NCBI GenBank assembly: GCA_004299145.1
Contig: SCQD01000177.1
Location: forward strand, 1 to 48,807
DNA from: Methylococcaceae bacterium
Lineage (GTDB): Bacteria; Pseudomonadota; Gammaproteobacteria; Methylococcales; Methylococcaceae
Direction of reading: 5' to 3'
Length of the DNA: 48,807 nucleotides
Part shown: one piece after another, positions 1-14,948 of the stretch
Layout of the letters: the number at the start of each line of letters is the position of its first letter
Numbering within the stretch: position 1 is the first letter of the stretch
Made by a program: the position numbers and the translations under genes
Notes under the pieces: generated by a model
What the model saw: the letters and a program-made list of their open reading frames with translations, nothing else
Told to the model about the DNA's origin: nothing
Database searches by the model: none

Positions 1-1
1 G

Positions 2-1216
2 GACGATCACCGCGAATTCAATGCAATCGCCGACACGATGAACCGTCTGCTGAGCAGCAACGCCGAGCGGGACATGCTGCACGAAATCACCGATTTGCAA
101 GCCAAACAAAAACAGGTACAGCAGCACGTGGTCGAGCTGGTCCAGCAAGGCAAACGCGACGCAGGGCTGGACTTGGCGATCAAGGAATCCCGTCCATTGA
201 CCGTTGTACTGCTCGACAAACTGGAACGCTTTCGCGAGCGCGAATTGCAATTGGAAACCGAAGGACGCACCGAGTTGAAAGCGATGACGGATCGTCTTGT
301 CGCGACGATGGCCATCACCGTGCTGCTGGCCATGCTGGCTGGCTTGGGCAGCGGCTTTTATCTCAGCCGGGCGATCACCCGTCAACTGCGCGTCGGCATC
401 AATCAGCTGGCGGCATCCTCGGCGGAAATTCTCGCCACCACCACCCAGATCGTTTCCAGCACCGCCGAAACGGCCACCGCCGTGAGCGAAACCACCGCCA
501 CCGTGGAAGAAGTCAAGCAGACGGCGCAAGTGGCCAGCCAAAAGGCGCGCTATGTGTCGGACAGCGCGCAAAAAGCGGTGCAAATTTCCCAAAACGGCCG
601 CCAGTCGGCGGAACAGGTCATGCAGGGCATGCAGCGCATCCAGGAACAAACGGAATTCGTCGCCGAAAGCATCGTGCGGCTGGCCGAACAAAACCAGGCC
701 ATCGGCGAAATCATCGCCAGCGTCAACGATCTGGCTGAACAATCGAACATGCTGGCCGTCAACGCAGCCATAGAAGCCGCCAAAGCCGGCGAACAAGGCA
801 AGGGCTTCGCCGTGGTGGCGCAGGAAGTCAAAGCCCTGGCGGAACAATCCAAGCAGGCGACCGCCCAGGTACGCACCCTGCTCGGCGACATCCAGAAAGC
901 CACCGGCGCCGCCGTGCTGGCGACCGAGCAGAGCGGCAAAGCGGTGGAAACCGGCATGCAGCAGTCCACGGCGGCCGGCGAGGCAATCCGGCAGCTGGCC
1001 GGCAGCATCGCCGAAGCCGCACAGGCGGCGACCCAGATCGCGGCTTCCAGCCAGCAACAGATGGTGGGCATGGACCAGGTAGCGCTGGCCATGGAGAACA
1101 TCAAACAGGCCAGCAGCCAAAACGTATCCGGCGCCAGACAGGCGGAGGTCGCCGCGCAGAATCTGCACGAATTGGGACAGCAATTGAGCGCTTTGATTCA
1201 GGGCAAAGCGGCATGA
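2..1216 (+). CDS. Methyl-accepting chemotaxis protein, 5' end outside window
   Basis: The open frame runs in from the left edge (frame of base 2), so the true start is outside the window. The visible part begins in an alpha-helical sensor remnant (four-helix-bundle-like, rich in Gln and Leu). One membrane span follows (around [19 protein letters not shown], bases 308-365), then a long cytoplasmic coiled coil. The signalling tip is clear: [20 protein letters not shown] near bases 750-810 matches the universally conserved hairpin of chemoreceptors that contacts CheA and CheW. No C-terminal CheR-binding pentapeptide is seen; the protein ends GKAA. It lies upstream of a CheA hybrid and CheB, so it is most likely the receptor of that pathway (a WspA-like role). 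The ligand cannot be told from the visible part. Confidence 0.95.
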   Translation, partial: DDHREFNAIADTMNRLLSSNAERDMLHEITDLQAKQKQVQQHVVELVQQGKRDAGLDLAIKESRPLTVVLLDKLERFRERELQLETEGRTELKAMTDRLVATMAITVLLAMLAGLGSGFYLSRAITRQLRVGINQLAASSAEILATTTQIVSSTAETATAVSETTATVEEVKQTAQVASQKARYVSDSAQKAVQISQNGRQSAEQVMQGMQRIQEQTEFVAESIVRLAEQNQAIGEIIASVNDLAEQSNMLAVNAAIEAAKAGEQGKGFAVVAQEVKALAEQSKQATAQVRTLLGDIQKATGAAVLATEQSGKAVETGMQQSTAAGEAIRQLAGSIAEAAQAATQIAASSQQQMVGMDQVALAMENIKQASSQNVSGARQAEVAAQNLHELGQQLSALIQGKAA

Positions 1217-1251
1217 GGCGTGGTTGCCGGTGTTTTGCAACCCGGAGGGGT

Positions 1252-1400
1252 TCCGCTGGTTCCCAAGCTCCGCTTGGGACCCCCGTCTCGGAAGCTCCAG
1301 CTTCCCGTCAAAACGCGGCGCTATATTGCAGCCCACCGGACCAACGCGAAGCCGGAGCTTCGTGGAGTGGGTTCACAAGCCGAGCTTGGGAACCAGCGGA
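1252..1400. repeat. Intergenic palindromic element with 19-bp terminal inverted repeats
   Basis: The 233-base gap between the receptor and the cheA-like gene is largely filled by a repeat-like element. Bases 1252-1270 (TCCGCTGGTTCCCAAGCTC) are the exact reverse complement of 1382-1400. Inside are smaller dyads: TCCCAAGC/GCTTGGGA at 1261-1279, and GGAAGCT/AGCTTCC near 1290-1305. It carries no convincing gene. It resembles a non-autonomous palindromic element (REP or MITE class) but no flanking target duplication is obvious. Confidence 0.7.
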
Positions 1401-1449
1401 CGAGCAAAAGGTTGTGCCGTAGGCGCCAGCCTGGGAATGCAATGAGATC

Positions 1450-3849
1450 ATGACCAAACCAAACGACGAATTTCTGCAACGGCTGCTCGCGACCTTCCAC
1501 GTCGAAATGGGCGAGCACCGTACGGCAATGTCATCGGGGCTGCTCGAACTGGAAAAAACGCCGGACGGCGAGCAGGCCGCCGCCATCGTCGAGCGTATAT
1601 TCCGCGAGGCGCACAGCCTGAAGGGCGCGGCGCGCACCGTAAACCTCAAGGATATCGAGACGGTGTGCCAATCCCTGGAAAACGTGTTTGCCGCGCTCAA
1701 AAGCCATAAGCTCACCGCCTCGCCGGCTTTGTTCGATCTGCTGTACCAGTCTATCGACGCCCTGGATGGCCTGGTGGCACCGGAACCGCAGCAACCGGCG
1801 GCAACCACGCTGACGCGGCGTCTCAACGAAGCCCTGCGTGGAGCCGTTGCCGCGGAAGCTACGCCTGCGCCTCGCCCCATAGCGGCGGCGGAAAAAATCG
1901 ACGACACATCGGACCTTAAGGCTGCTGAAACCAAGGCACCTTGCGTAGGGTACGCTGTGCGTACCTTCGACGGCAGTGAACGGTACGCACAGCGTACCCT
2001 ACATGCCTCCCCACGAGCGGAACCCGATGCAACGGCCTTGCCCCCCGGCCTGTCTGCGCCTACCCCCACTCCCCCACCGGCGGAAACGGTACGGGTATCC
2101 ACGGCGAAACTGGACGCGCTGCTGCGCCAGATCGAGGAACTGCTGACGCCGCGCCTGGCGGCGGCGCAACGCACCGTGGAACTGGGCGAGGCGGCAAACC
2201 TGCTGGCGGCCCGCAAAAAAGCGCGCGCGCAGCTGCAACCCGCCTTGCGGCTGCTCGAACGGCTGGGCAAGGCCAACCGGCCCGAACGCGGCTGGCGGGA
2301 ACTGCCCAAGCTGATCGAGCATTTGGACAGCGAATTGCTGTTCCTGAAAACGCTGGAACAGCGCTGGACTCGATTGCTGCGCGCCGCCGAGCACGACAGG
2401 CGCAGCCTGGCCGGCCTGACCGACAACCTGCTGCGCGACGCCAAGGAGTTGCAGCTGCTGCCGTTCGCGTTTCTGCTGGAGTCTTTTCCGCGCCTGGTGC
2501 GCGATTTGGCCCGCGCGCAGGGCAAAGCGGCGGCGTTGACCATCCAGGGCGACGAAATCGAAATCGACCGGCGGATTCTGCAAGCGATGAAAGACCCGCT
2601 GGTTCACCTGCTGCGCAACTGCCTGGATCACGGCATCGAGCCGTCCACCACGCGCCAGGACATCGGCAAGCCGCCACAGGGCACCATTACGCTGGCCGTT
2701 TCACAAAAGGACGGCGGCAAAATCGAAATTCTCGTCGCCGACGATGGCGCGGGCATCGACAGCGCCAAGGTCAAGCTGTCCGCGCGCAAGCTCGGCCTGG
2801 TTGGCGCCGAAGCGGCGGATGCCTTGGCGGAAGACGAAGCATTGGCGCTGGTGTTCCGCTCCGGCGTCACCACCAGCCCCATCATCACCGATATTTCCGG
2901 GCGCGGGCTGGGCCTGGCGATCGTGCACGAAAAAGTCGAGCGGCTGGGCGGCGCCGTCATCCTCGAATCCCAGCCCGGCAAAGGTACGTGCTTCCGCATC
3001 ACCCTGCCGTTGACGCTGGCCAATTTTCGCGGCGTGCTGGTCCGCAGCGCGGCGCAGCTTTTCATACTGCCCGCCGCCGGCGTCGAACGCGTTCTGCGGC
3101 TGGCGCCGGCCGATATCCGCACGGTGGAAAACCGCGAAACGCTGGTACTTGATGGCCAGGTCGTTGCACTGGTCTGGCTGAGCGAGGTGCTGGAACAGCC
3201 GCCCAGCCGGATCGCCGGCGACTCGCCGCAGGCGTTGGCGGTCATTCTGGGGCTGGGCGCGGCGCGCATCGCCTTCCGGGTGGAGGAAGTACTCGGTGAA
3301 CAGGAAGTTTTGGTCAAAACGCTGGGGCCGCAACTGAGCCGCGTGTGCAACGTCGCCGGCGCCTGCGTGCTGGGCACGGGCCAGGTGGTGCCGGTGCTGA
3401 ACGTGGCCGATTTGCTGAAATCGGCGCTGCAACCACCCACCGCCCCCCGCGCCGGGTTTGCCGCGGAACCGGCCGCCGCCGCGGAAAAATTATCTATCCT
3501 GGTGGTGGAAGATTCGATTACCGCGCGCACGCTGTTGAAGAACATTCTGGAATCGGCGGGTTATCGCGTCGTCACCGCCGTGGACGGCGTCGACGCCTAC
3601 ACCACCCTCAAAACCACGCCGTTCGACCTGGTGGTGTCGGACGTGGAAATGCCGCGCATGGACGGCTTCGGCCTCACCGCCAAAATCCGCGCGGACCGGC
3701 AGCTCCAAGACCTGCCGGTCGTGCTGGTGACGGCGCTGGAATCGCGTGAACACCGCGAGCGCGGCATCGACGCAGGCGCCAACGCCTACATCGTGAAAAG
3801 CAGTTTCGACCAGAGCAACCTGCTGGAAGTGGTCAGGCGGTTTATTTAG
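1450..3849 (+). CDS. CheA-type hybrid histidine kinase (Hpt-kinase-CheW-receiver), WspE-like
   Basis: The 799-residue protein autophosphorylates on an Hpt histidine and passes phosphate to response regulators. Domains in order: Hpt at about 1-105 with phospho-acceptor H55 in EAHSLKGAAR; a proline-rich linker; a helical dimerisation region; a HATPase at about 365-520 with the CheA N-box LLRNCLDHGIE and the glycine boxes DDGAGID and GRGLGLAIV; a CheW-like domain; and a C-terminal receiver (LVVEDS, VVSDVEMPRMDG). A fused receiver is typical of WspE, FrzE and ChpA rather than of flagellar CheA. The linker at residues 166-184 is made by a palindromic repeat inserted in frame. The ATG lies after the repeat-bearing gap with only a weak ribosome site. 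cheB follows after 9 bases. Confidence 0.95.
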   Translation: MTKPNDEFLQRLLATFHVEMGEHRTAMSSGLLELEKTPDGEQAAAIVERIFREAHSLKGAARTVNLKDIETVCQSLENVFAALKSHKLTASPALFDLLYQSIDALDGLVAPEPQQPAATTLTRRLNEALRGAVAAEATPAPRPIAAAEKIDDTSDLKAAETKAPCVGYAVRTFDGSERYAQRTLHASPRAEPDATALPPGLSAPTPTPPPAETVRVSTAKLDALLRQIEELLTPRLAAAQRTVELGEAANLLAARKKARAQLQPALRLLERLGKANRPERGWRELPKLIEHLDSELLFLKTLEQRWTRLLRAAEHDRRSLAGLTDNLLRDAKELQLLPFAFLLESFPRLVRDLARAQGKAAALTIQGDEIEIDRRILQAMKDPLVHLLRNCLDHGIEPSTTRQDIGKPPQGTITLAVSQKDGGKIEILVADDGAGIDSAKVKLSARKLGLVGAEAADALAEDEALALVFRSGVTTSPIITDISGRGLGLAIVHEKVERLGGAVILESQPGKGTCFRITLPLTLANFRGVLVRSAAQLFILPAAGVERVLRLAPADIRTVENRETLVLDGQVVALVWLSEVLEQPPSRIAGDSPQALAVILGLGAARIAFRVEEVLGEQEVLVKTLGPQLSRVCNVAGACVLGTGQVVPVLNVADLLKSALQPPTAPRAGFAAEPAAAAEKLSILVVEDSITARTLLKNILESAGYRVVTAVDGVDAYTTLKTTPFDLVVSDVEMPRMDGFGLTAKIRADRQLQDLPVVLVTALESREHRERGIDAGANAYIVKSSFDQSNLLEVVRRFI
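1945..2002. repeat. In-frame palindromic coding repeat, copy A
   Basis: Two exactly complementary 21-base arms (1945-1965 and 1982-2002, beginning GTAGGGTACGCTGTGC) flank a 16-base loop. It is read in the cheA-like gene as VGYAVRTFDGSERYAQRTL. It lies between the Hpt and kinase core, in a low-complexity linker. The loop sequence is identical to that of the copy in cheB. Confidence 0.95.
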
Positions 3850-3858
3850 GAAAAACAG

Positions 3859-5022
3859 ATGATCAAAGTCCTGGTAGTGGAAGATTCCCCGGTAGTGCGC
3901 GAGTTCCTGGTTTATCTGCTCGAAACCGATGCGGATATCCAGGTAGCCGGCACGGCGGACGACGGTGAAGCGGCGCTGGCCGCCGTGGCGCGCCTCAAGC
4001 CCGACGTGATTACCATGGATATCCACATGCCGAAAATGGACGGCTTGGCGGCGACCCGCCGCATCATGGAAACCCAGCCGACGCCCATCGTCATCGTCAG
4101 CGGCAGCACCGATCCGCACGAAAACACCACGACGTTCCGCGCCATGGAAGCCGGTGCGCTGGCGGTGCTGGGACGGCCGCAGGGCATCGGTCACCCGGAT
4201 CATGCAGCCGGTGCGCGTGAACTGCTGTCGACGGTGAAGCTGATGTCGGAAGTGAAGCTGGTCAGGCGCTGGCCGCAGGCGCGGGTGGAAGCGCCCGCAG
4301 CCAATGCTGTTGCAACGGCACATTCGGGAAGCAACGGCGTAGGGTACGCTGTGCGTACCTTCGACGGCAGTGAACGGTACGCACAGCGTACCCTGCCTTT
4401 ATCCCCAGCGACGGCACTCAATTCAGCAGCATTGGCGCATGGGGCAAGCGCCAAGCTGATTGCCATCGGCGCCTCGACCGGCGGGCCGCCGGTATTGCAG
4501 ACCATCCTGTCCATGCTGCCCCGGGACTTGCCGGTGCCGGTGCTGATCGTCCAGCACATGGCTGCCGGCTTTACCGCTTCCTTCGTCGAATGGCTGGCGC
4601 AGTCGTCCGGCCTGCCGGTGCAACTGGCCGCGCACGGCGTTTGTCCGCTGCCCGGCCGGGTCTACGTGGCGCCGGACGAATGGCACATGAAAGTGGCGCC
4701 GGACGGCAGCCTCGTCCTCAGCAAAGACGAAGCGGAAAACGGCTTGCGGCCGTCGGTGGGCTATTTGTTCCGCTCGCTGGCCGCCGTCCATGGCGACGGC
4801 GTCATCGCCGGCCTGCTCACCGGCATGGGACGCGACGGCGCAGCAGAGCTGAAATTGTTGAAAGAAAAAGGCGCGATCACTTTTGCCCAGGATCAAGCAA
4901 GTTCGGTGGTGCACGGCATGGCGGGCGAGGCGATCCGGCTCGATGCCGCAAGCTACGTGCTGGCGCCGGACAAGATCGCCGCCGTGCTGGCGAACCTGGT
5001 CATGGCGCCAAAAGGAGGCTGA
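3859..5022 (+). CDS. cheB: CheB, chemotaxis protein-glutamate methylesterase/response regulator
   Basis: Removes methyl groups from receptor glutamates (and deamidates glutamines) when phosphorylated, giving adaptation. The 387-residue protein has an N-terminal receiver (residues 1-120, VVEDS, phospho-acceptor D54 in ITMDIHMPKMDG) and a C-terminal CheB esterase domain (about 198-385). The catalytic triad is visible: S206 in GASTGG, H233 in VQHM, and D326 in GMGRDGA. It is longer than usual because the linker contains an in-frame palindromic repeat (residues 161-179). It sits 9 bases after the CheA hybrid and ends just before the next start, so the genes are co-transcribed. No cheR or separate cheW is in the window; they may lie upstream of base 1. 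Confidence 0.96.
   Translation: MIKVLVVEDSPVVREFLVYLLETDADIQVAGTADDGEAALAAVARLKPDVITMDIHMPKMDGLAATRRIMETQPTPIVIVSGSTDPHENTTTFRAMEAGALAVLGRPQGIGHPDHAAGARELLSTVKLMSEVKLVRRWPQARVEAPAANAVATAHSGSNGVGYAVRTFDGSERYAQRTLPLSPATALNSAALAHGASAKLIAIGASTGGPPVLQTILSMLPRDLPVPVLIVQHMAAGFTASFVEWLAQSSGLPVQLAAHGVCPLPGRVYVAPDEWHMKVAPDGSLVLSKDEAENGLRPSVGYLFRSLAAVHGDGVIAGLLTGMGRDGAAELKLLKEKGAITFAQDQASSVVHGMAGEAIRLDAASYVLAPDKIAAVLANLVMAPKGG
4339..4396. repeat. In-frame palindromic coding repeat, copy B
   Basis: This is the same element as at 1945-2002, with left arm 4339-4359, an identical 16-base loop and right arm 4376-4396. The last two bases of the right arm differ slightly. It is translated in the same frame (VGYAVRTFDGSERYAQRTL) between the receiver and esterase domains of CheB. 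Confidence 0.95.
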
Positions 5023-5025
5023 CTC

Positions 5026-8000
5026 ATGCAAACCATGAAAAACACCGACATCGAAATCCTCATCGCCGAAGACAGCCGCACCCAGGCGGAACAATTGCGC
5101 TATTTGCTGGAACAGCAGGGCTACCAGGTCACCGTCGCGGCCAACGGCAGGGCAGCGCTGGCGGCGGCACAGGCGCGCAAGCCCGCTTTGCTGATCAGCG
5201 ATATCGTCATGCCGGAACTGGACGGCTACGGCTTGTGCCGGGCGATCAAGTCCGACGACACGCTGAAAGACATCCCGATCATTCTGGTGACTTCGCTGTC
5301 CGATCCGCACGACGTGGTCGACGGCCTGGAATGCGGGGCCGACAACTTCATCCGCAAGCCTTACGACGGCGAGTACCTGCTGTCGCGCATCCAGTACCTG
5401 CTGATGAACCTGGAGCTGCGCAGGAACCAGAAAATGCAGCTGGGCGTTGAGATTGATCTCAACGGCCACAAGCATTTCATCACCGCCGAGCGGCAACAAA
5501 TCCTGGATTTGCTGATTTCAACTTACGAGCAGGCCGTGCGCGTCAACCAGGAATTGGTGCAGCGCGACCAGGAACTGCAGGACTGCAACCAGTTGCTTAC
5601 CGGCTTGTACCGCATCGCCGATGGCCTCAACAAAGCGGACAGCGAGTCGGCGGTGGCGGAAACGGTATTGGAGCGGGTGCTGGAACTGCCGGGCATCCAG
5701 GCCGGCTGCATCTGGCTGCGCGAAGGCGAGTCCGGCTTTCGGCTGGCCGCCGCCCGCAACCTGCCGGCGCTGGATGAACTGGGCGTTTGCGACGGCGACT
5801 GCGTGTGCCAGCGCAAGCTGCTCAGCGGCGAACTGGAGCACGCGGCCGTCAACACCATCGAGTGCGAGCGCCTGGCCAGGGCGATGGGCGCGCCACACCT
5901 GCCGCAGCACCACGCCAGCATACCGCTGTGGGCGACCGGCCGCAGCGCGCTGGGCATCATGAACCTGGTCGGAACGGGAAACGACCTGTTCGACGAAACC
6001 ACGCTGAAAATCCTGTTCGGCATCGGCAACCAGGTGGCGGTGGCGCTGGAACGCGCCCGGCTGCACCAGCGCCTGGAGCGGCTGGTCGAAGAAAGAACCG
6101 CCAAACTGGCGGCGGAAATAGCGCAGCGCAAGCTGGTCCAGCAGGAGCAGGCGCGGCTGGCGGCCATCATTGAGGCCACCCCCGATCTGGTGGGTACAGG
6201 GGGAGCTGACGGCAGCATCATTTACTGCAATCCAGCCGGCAAACGTATGGTGGGACTCGCGCCGGAGTCCGGCCAGTCCGCAGCAAATTTTTTTGACACC
6301 CATCCCGCGTGGGCAGCAAAGCTAGTCAGGGAGGAGGGTATCCCCCACGCCATCGAGCACGGCACCTGGAGCGGCGAAACCGCGCTGCTAGGGCCCGATG
6401 GCGCCGAAATCCCGGTGCTGCAAGTGATCATCGCGCACAAAACACGCGATGGCAGCGTGGAATACCTGTCCACCATCGCCCGCGACATCACGGCGCGAGT
6501 ACGCACGGAAGCGTCCTTACGCCAGCTTTCGCAGGCGGTGGAGCAAAGCCCCAACGCCATCGTCGTCACCAATCTTGACGGCAACATCGAATACGCCAAC
6601 GCGGCCTTCGTCAAAGTCACCGGCTACAGCCTGGACGAGGCCATCGGCCAAAATCCGCGCCTGCTGCAATCCGGCAAGACCCCCAAGGCGGTGTACGAGG
6701 ATATGTGGGCGCACCTCAGCCATGGCGAAACCTGGCAAGGCGAACTCGTCAACCGGCGCAAGGACGGCGGCGAATACATCGAGTCGATGCTGATCTCGCC
6801 GGTGCGCCAGCCCGACGGCGGCGTGACCCACTACCTGGCGATCAAGGAAGACGTGACCCAGCGCCGGCAGATGGAAGAAGCGCTACGGGAAAGCGAAGCG
6901 CGCTACCGGCGCATCGCCGAGGGACTGACGGATTACCAGTATACGGTGCGCCTGGAAAACGGCGTGCCGGTGGAAACCCGACAAAGCCCGGCCTGCGTCA
7001 TGGTCACCGGCTATACCGCGCAAGAATTCGCCGCCAACCCTCATTTATGGATAACAATGGTCGTGCCGGAAGACCGCGAATGGGTCTTGCGGCACATACA
7101 GCGGATTCTGTCCGGCGAGGACGTTCCGCCCATCGAACACCGCATCGTCCGCAAAAACGGCACGATACGCTGGATCAGCGACACCGCCATCCTGTTCAGA
7201 GACGCCGCCGGCAATCTGCTGTCCTACGACGGCGTGATCCAGGACATCACCGAGCGCAAAGCCGCCGAAGCGGCGGTATGCCGGCTCAACGAAGAATTGG
7301 AGCATAAAGTGGCGGCGCGCACCGCCGACCTGGAACTGGCGCGGCGCGCGGCCGAAGACGCCAACCGCGCCAAGTCGGCTTTTCTCGCCACCATGAGCCA
7401 CGAAATCCGCACGCCCATGAACGGCGTGATCGGCATGGTCGACGTGCTGCACCAGACCAGCCTCCAAGGCCATCAGGTGGAAATGGTCGAACTGATCCGC
7501 GACTCGGCCTATGCCCTGCTGGGCATCATCGACGACATACTCGATTTTTCCAAGATCGAGGCCGGCAAGCTGGAACTCGAACGGCTGCCCATGTCGCCGG
7601 TCGAAGTGGTGGAAAAAGCCTGCGACATGCTGGACCGTCTGGCCGAAAAACAAAAAGTCGAACTCACGCTGTTCACCGACCCCGCGCTGCCCGCGCAAGT
7701 GCTGGGCGATGCCGGCCGCTTGAGGCAAATCCTGGTCAACCTGGTCAACAACGCCATCAAGTTTTCCAGCGGGCGGGAGCAGCCGGGCAAAGTGTCGGTG
7801 CGCGCCTTGCTGGCCGAATCCGGCTCCCAACGGATACTCATCGAAATACGGGTGGCCGACAACGGCATCGGCATGGACAAAGACCTGCGGGCGCGGCTGT
7901 TCACGCCTTTCGCCCAGGCCGACGCTTCCACCACCCGGCGCTATGGCGGCACCGGCCTGGGGCTGGCCATCGTCCAGCACATGGTGACGCTGAAAGGCGG

Positions 8001-9477
8001 TGAAATTGCCGTGCACAGCGAGCCCGGCAGGGGCAGCACGTTCAGCGTGCGCCTGCCGTTCACGCTGCCGCCGGACCAGAGCCCGGCCGTCGAAGAGGCC
8101 GCGCCGGTCGCCGGGCTATCCTGTCTGCTGGTGGGCGACACCGATGGATTGGCCGATGATTTCGCCGCCTACCTGGCCGCCACCGGCGCGGCGACCGAGC
8201 GCGCGCCGGATCTGGCCGCCGCCCAGACCTGGGCCGAAACCTGCCCGCCGGGACTGTGGGTATGGATCATCGACTTCGGCAGCAAGCACGGACAACCGGA
8301 CGAATTGCGCGCCGCCTGCAAAACACGCGATGGCCTCGACTGCCGCCTGGTCGTCATCGAGCGCGGCAAGCGCCGGCGCATACGCCGCCTGAAAGACCCG
8401 GACCGGGTGATGGTGGACGGCAACGTTCTCAACCGCCGCACGTTTCTACGCGCGGTGGCCATCGCCGCCGGACGCCTGTGGGAAGAAAGCGAGGCACAAA
8501 CGGCCGGCAGCGAGGAGACAGCGTTTCAGCCGCCGTCGCGCGAACAGGCCTTACAGCAAGGACGCTTGATCCTGGTGGCCGAAGACAACGAAACCAACCA
8601 GAAAGTCATCCTGCAGCAGCTGGCGCTGCTCGGCTATGCGGCCGACGTGGCCGGCAACGGCCGCGAGGCACTGGAGCGCTGGCAGAGCGGCGACCATGCC
8701 TTGGTGTTGACCGATCTGCACATGCCGGAAATGGACGGCTACGAACTGGCGGCGGCCATCCGCGCCGCAGAGCAGGATGAAGGTAGGGTACGCTGTGCGT
8801 ACCGCTCGATGTCCTCGACTACACAGAACCGTTCGATGCCCTCGAAGGTACGCACAGCGTACCCTACGCAGTCGGCTGCCGAAGGTGCCGTTGTGCCGAC
8901 AGCATCGGGGCGCATACCGATCGTGGCCTTGACCGCCAACGCTTTGCGCAGTGAAGCCGAGCACTGCCGCGCCATAGGCATGGACGATTACTTGAGCAAG
9001 CCGGCGCGGCTGGCGGACCTGAAAGCCGTGCTGGAAAAGTGGCTGCCCACAGCCGCGAATCCGGCGGCAAGTTCCCTGGGAGCGCGGGCATCTTGCCCGC
9101 AACCTGGGGCCGCGGCCGTCCCGGCCGCCGTGCGGGCAAAGGGCTTGCCGCCCGTGGACGTCGGGGTGCTCGAAGGGCTGGTCGGCAACGACCCGGCAAC
9201 CATCCAGGAGTTTCTACAGGATTTCCGCGCCGGCGCTGCCAGGATTGCCGCCGGGTTGAAAACCGCCTGCGATGAAAAACAGGCGGCGCAGGCCGGTGCA
9301 CTCGCCCACAAGCTCAAATCCTCGGCCCGCTCGGTGGGCGCGCTGGCGCTGGGCGATTTATGCGCCGAGATGGAGCAGACCGGCAAAGCCGGCCAGGTGG
9401 AAACACTGGCCGCATTGCTGCCGCAATTCGAGGCGGAAATGGCCGCCGTGGATCGCTACCTGAGCCTGGTGGACTAG
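5026..9477 (+). CDS. Multi-domain hybrid histidine kinase (REC-GAF-3xPAS-HisKA-HATPase-REC-Hpt)
   Basis: The 1483-residue protein is a complete phosphorelay in one chain. Approximate domains: receiver 1-125 (D59), GAF 190-345, PAS at 376-495, 500-620 and 627-745, HisKA with H792 in [11 protein letters not shown], HATPase 895-1010 (DNGIGMD, GGTGLGLAI), a degenerate receiver-like segment 1030-1150, a receiver with D1230 in LTDLHMPEMDG, and an Hpt domain with H1428 in ALAHKLKSSAR. There is no membrane segment, so it senses cytoplasmic signals. Start chosen: ATG 5026, with AAAGGAGG at 5011-5018 inside the end of cheB. Two repeats interrupt it in frame: a palindrome inside the last receiver (residues about 1253-1281) and a second repeat type before the Hpt. 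From PAS 2 onward it is closely similar to the next gene. Confidence 0.95.
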   Translation: MQTMKNTDIEILIAEDSRTQAEQLRYLLEQQGYQVTVAANGRAALAAAQARKPALLISDIVMPELDGYGLCRAIKSDDTLKDIPIILVTSLSDPHDVVDGLECGADNFIRKPYDGEYLLSRIQYLLMNLELRRNQKMQLGVEIDLNGHKHFITAERQQILDLLISTYEQAVRVNQELVQRDQELQDCNQLLTGLYRIADGLNKADSESAVAETVLERVLELPGIQAGCIWLREGESGFRLAAARNLPALDELGVCDGDCVCQRKLLSGELEHAAVNTIECERLARAMGAPHLPQHHASIPLWATGRSALGIMNLVGTGNDLFDETTLKILFGIGNQVAVALERARLHQRLERLVEERTAKLAAEIAQRKLVQQEQARLAAIIEATPDLVGTGGADGSIIYCNPAGKRMVGLAPESGQSAANFFDTHPAWAAKLVREEGIPHAIEHGTWSGETALLGPDGAEIPVLQVIIAHKTRDGSVEYLSTIARDITARVRTEASLRQLSQAVEQSPNAIVVTNLDGNIEYANAAFVKVTGYSLDEAIGQNPRLLQSGKTPKAVYEDMWAHLSHGETWQGELVNRRKDGGEYIESMLISPVRQPDGGVTHYLAIKEDVTQRRQMEEALRESEARYRRIAEGLTDYQYTVRLENGVPVETRQSPACVMVTGYTAQEFAANPHLWITMVVPEDREWVLRHIQRILSGEDVPPIEHRIVRKNGTIRWISDTAILFRDAAGNLLSYDGVIQDITERKAAEAAVCRLNEELEHKVAARTADLELARRAAEDANRAKSAFLATMSHEIRTPMNGVIGMVDVLHQTSLQGHQVEMVELIRDSAYALLGIIDDILDFSKIEAGKLELERLPMSPVEVVEKACDMLDRLAEKQKVELTLFTDPALPAQVLGDAGRLRQILVNLVNNAIKFSSGREQPGKVSVRALLAESGSQRILIEIRVADNGIGMDKDLRARLFTPFAQADASTTRRYGGTGLGLAIVQHMVTLKGGEIAVHSEPGRGSTFSVRLPFTLPPDQSPAVEEAAPVAGLSCLLVGDTDGLADDFAAYLAATGAATERAPDLAAAQTWAETCPPGLWVWIIDFGSKHGQPDELRAACKTRDGLDCRLVVIERGKRRRIRRLKDPDRVMVDGNVLNRRTFLRAVAIAAGRLWEESEAQTAGSEETAFQPPSREQALQQGRLILVAEDNETNQKVILQQLALLGYAADVAGNGREALERWQSGDHALVLTDLHMPEMDGYELAAAIRAAEQDEGRVRCAYRSMSSTTQNRSMPSKVRTAYPTQSAAEGAVVPTASGRIPIVALTANALRSEAEHCRAIGMDDYLSKPARLADLKAVLEKWLPTAANPAASSLGARASCPQPGAAAVPAAVRAKGLPPVDVGVLEGLVGNDPATIQEFLQDFRAGAARIAAGLKTACDEKQAAQAGALAHKLKSSARSVGALALGDLCAEMEQTGKAGQVETLAALLPQFEAEMAAVDRYLSLVD
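8783..8867. repeat. In-frame palindromic coding repeat, copy C (long loop, different frame)
   Basis: The 21-base arms at 8783-8803 and 8847-8867 are identical to those of copies A and B, but the loop is 43 bases and unrelated. It is translated in another frame (GRVRCAYRS, then SKVRTAYPTQ). It lies inside the C-terminal receiver domain, between the phospho-acceptor helix and the IVALTANA strand. The paralogous gene at 9517-14856 has the uninterrupted receiver at this place, so this is a clear insertion. Confidence 0.93.
9080..9151. repeat. Second class of in-frame GC-rich repeat in the REC-Hpt linker
   Basis: The segment contains GCGGGCATCTTGCCCGC (9084-9100), a dyad of a kind found as dispersed repeats in proteobacterial genomes, followed by more GC-rich dyads (GGGCCGCGGCC). 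It is read as GARASCPQPGAAAVPAAVRA in the linker before the Hpt domain. The paralogous linker in the next gene instead carries a copy of the VGYAVRTF palindrome. Confidence 0.7.
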
Positions 9478-9516
9478 CAAAGCTTCAAACGCCGACTGGA
9501 CTTTAAGGAATAGACC

Positions 9517-14856
<5,340 letters not shown>

Positions 14857-14948
14857 TCAATGGATGTCATTCGGTATATTCGTTTTGAAACGCCACTCCG
14901 GGCAGAATCGGAGTTTTTTCATCATCAAGCAAAGAGTTGAGCTTAAAA

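Noticed and set aside
1308-2543. A 411-codon minus-strand open frame across the cheA-like gene start
   Set aside because: Ser/Arg-rich mirror frame with no domain; it runs through the intergenic palindrome and the repeat insert by chance.
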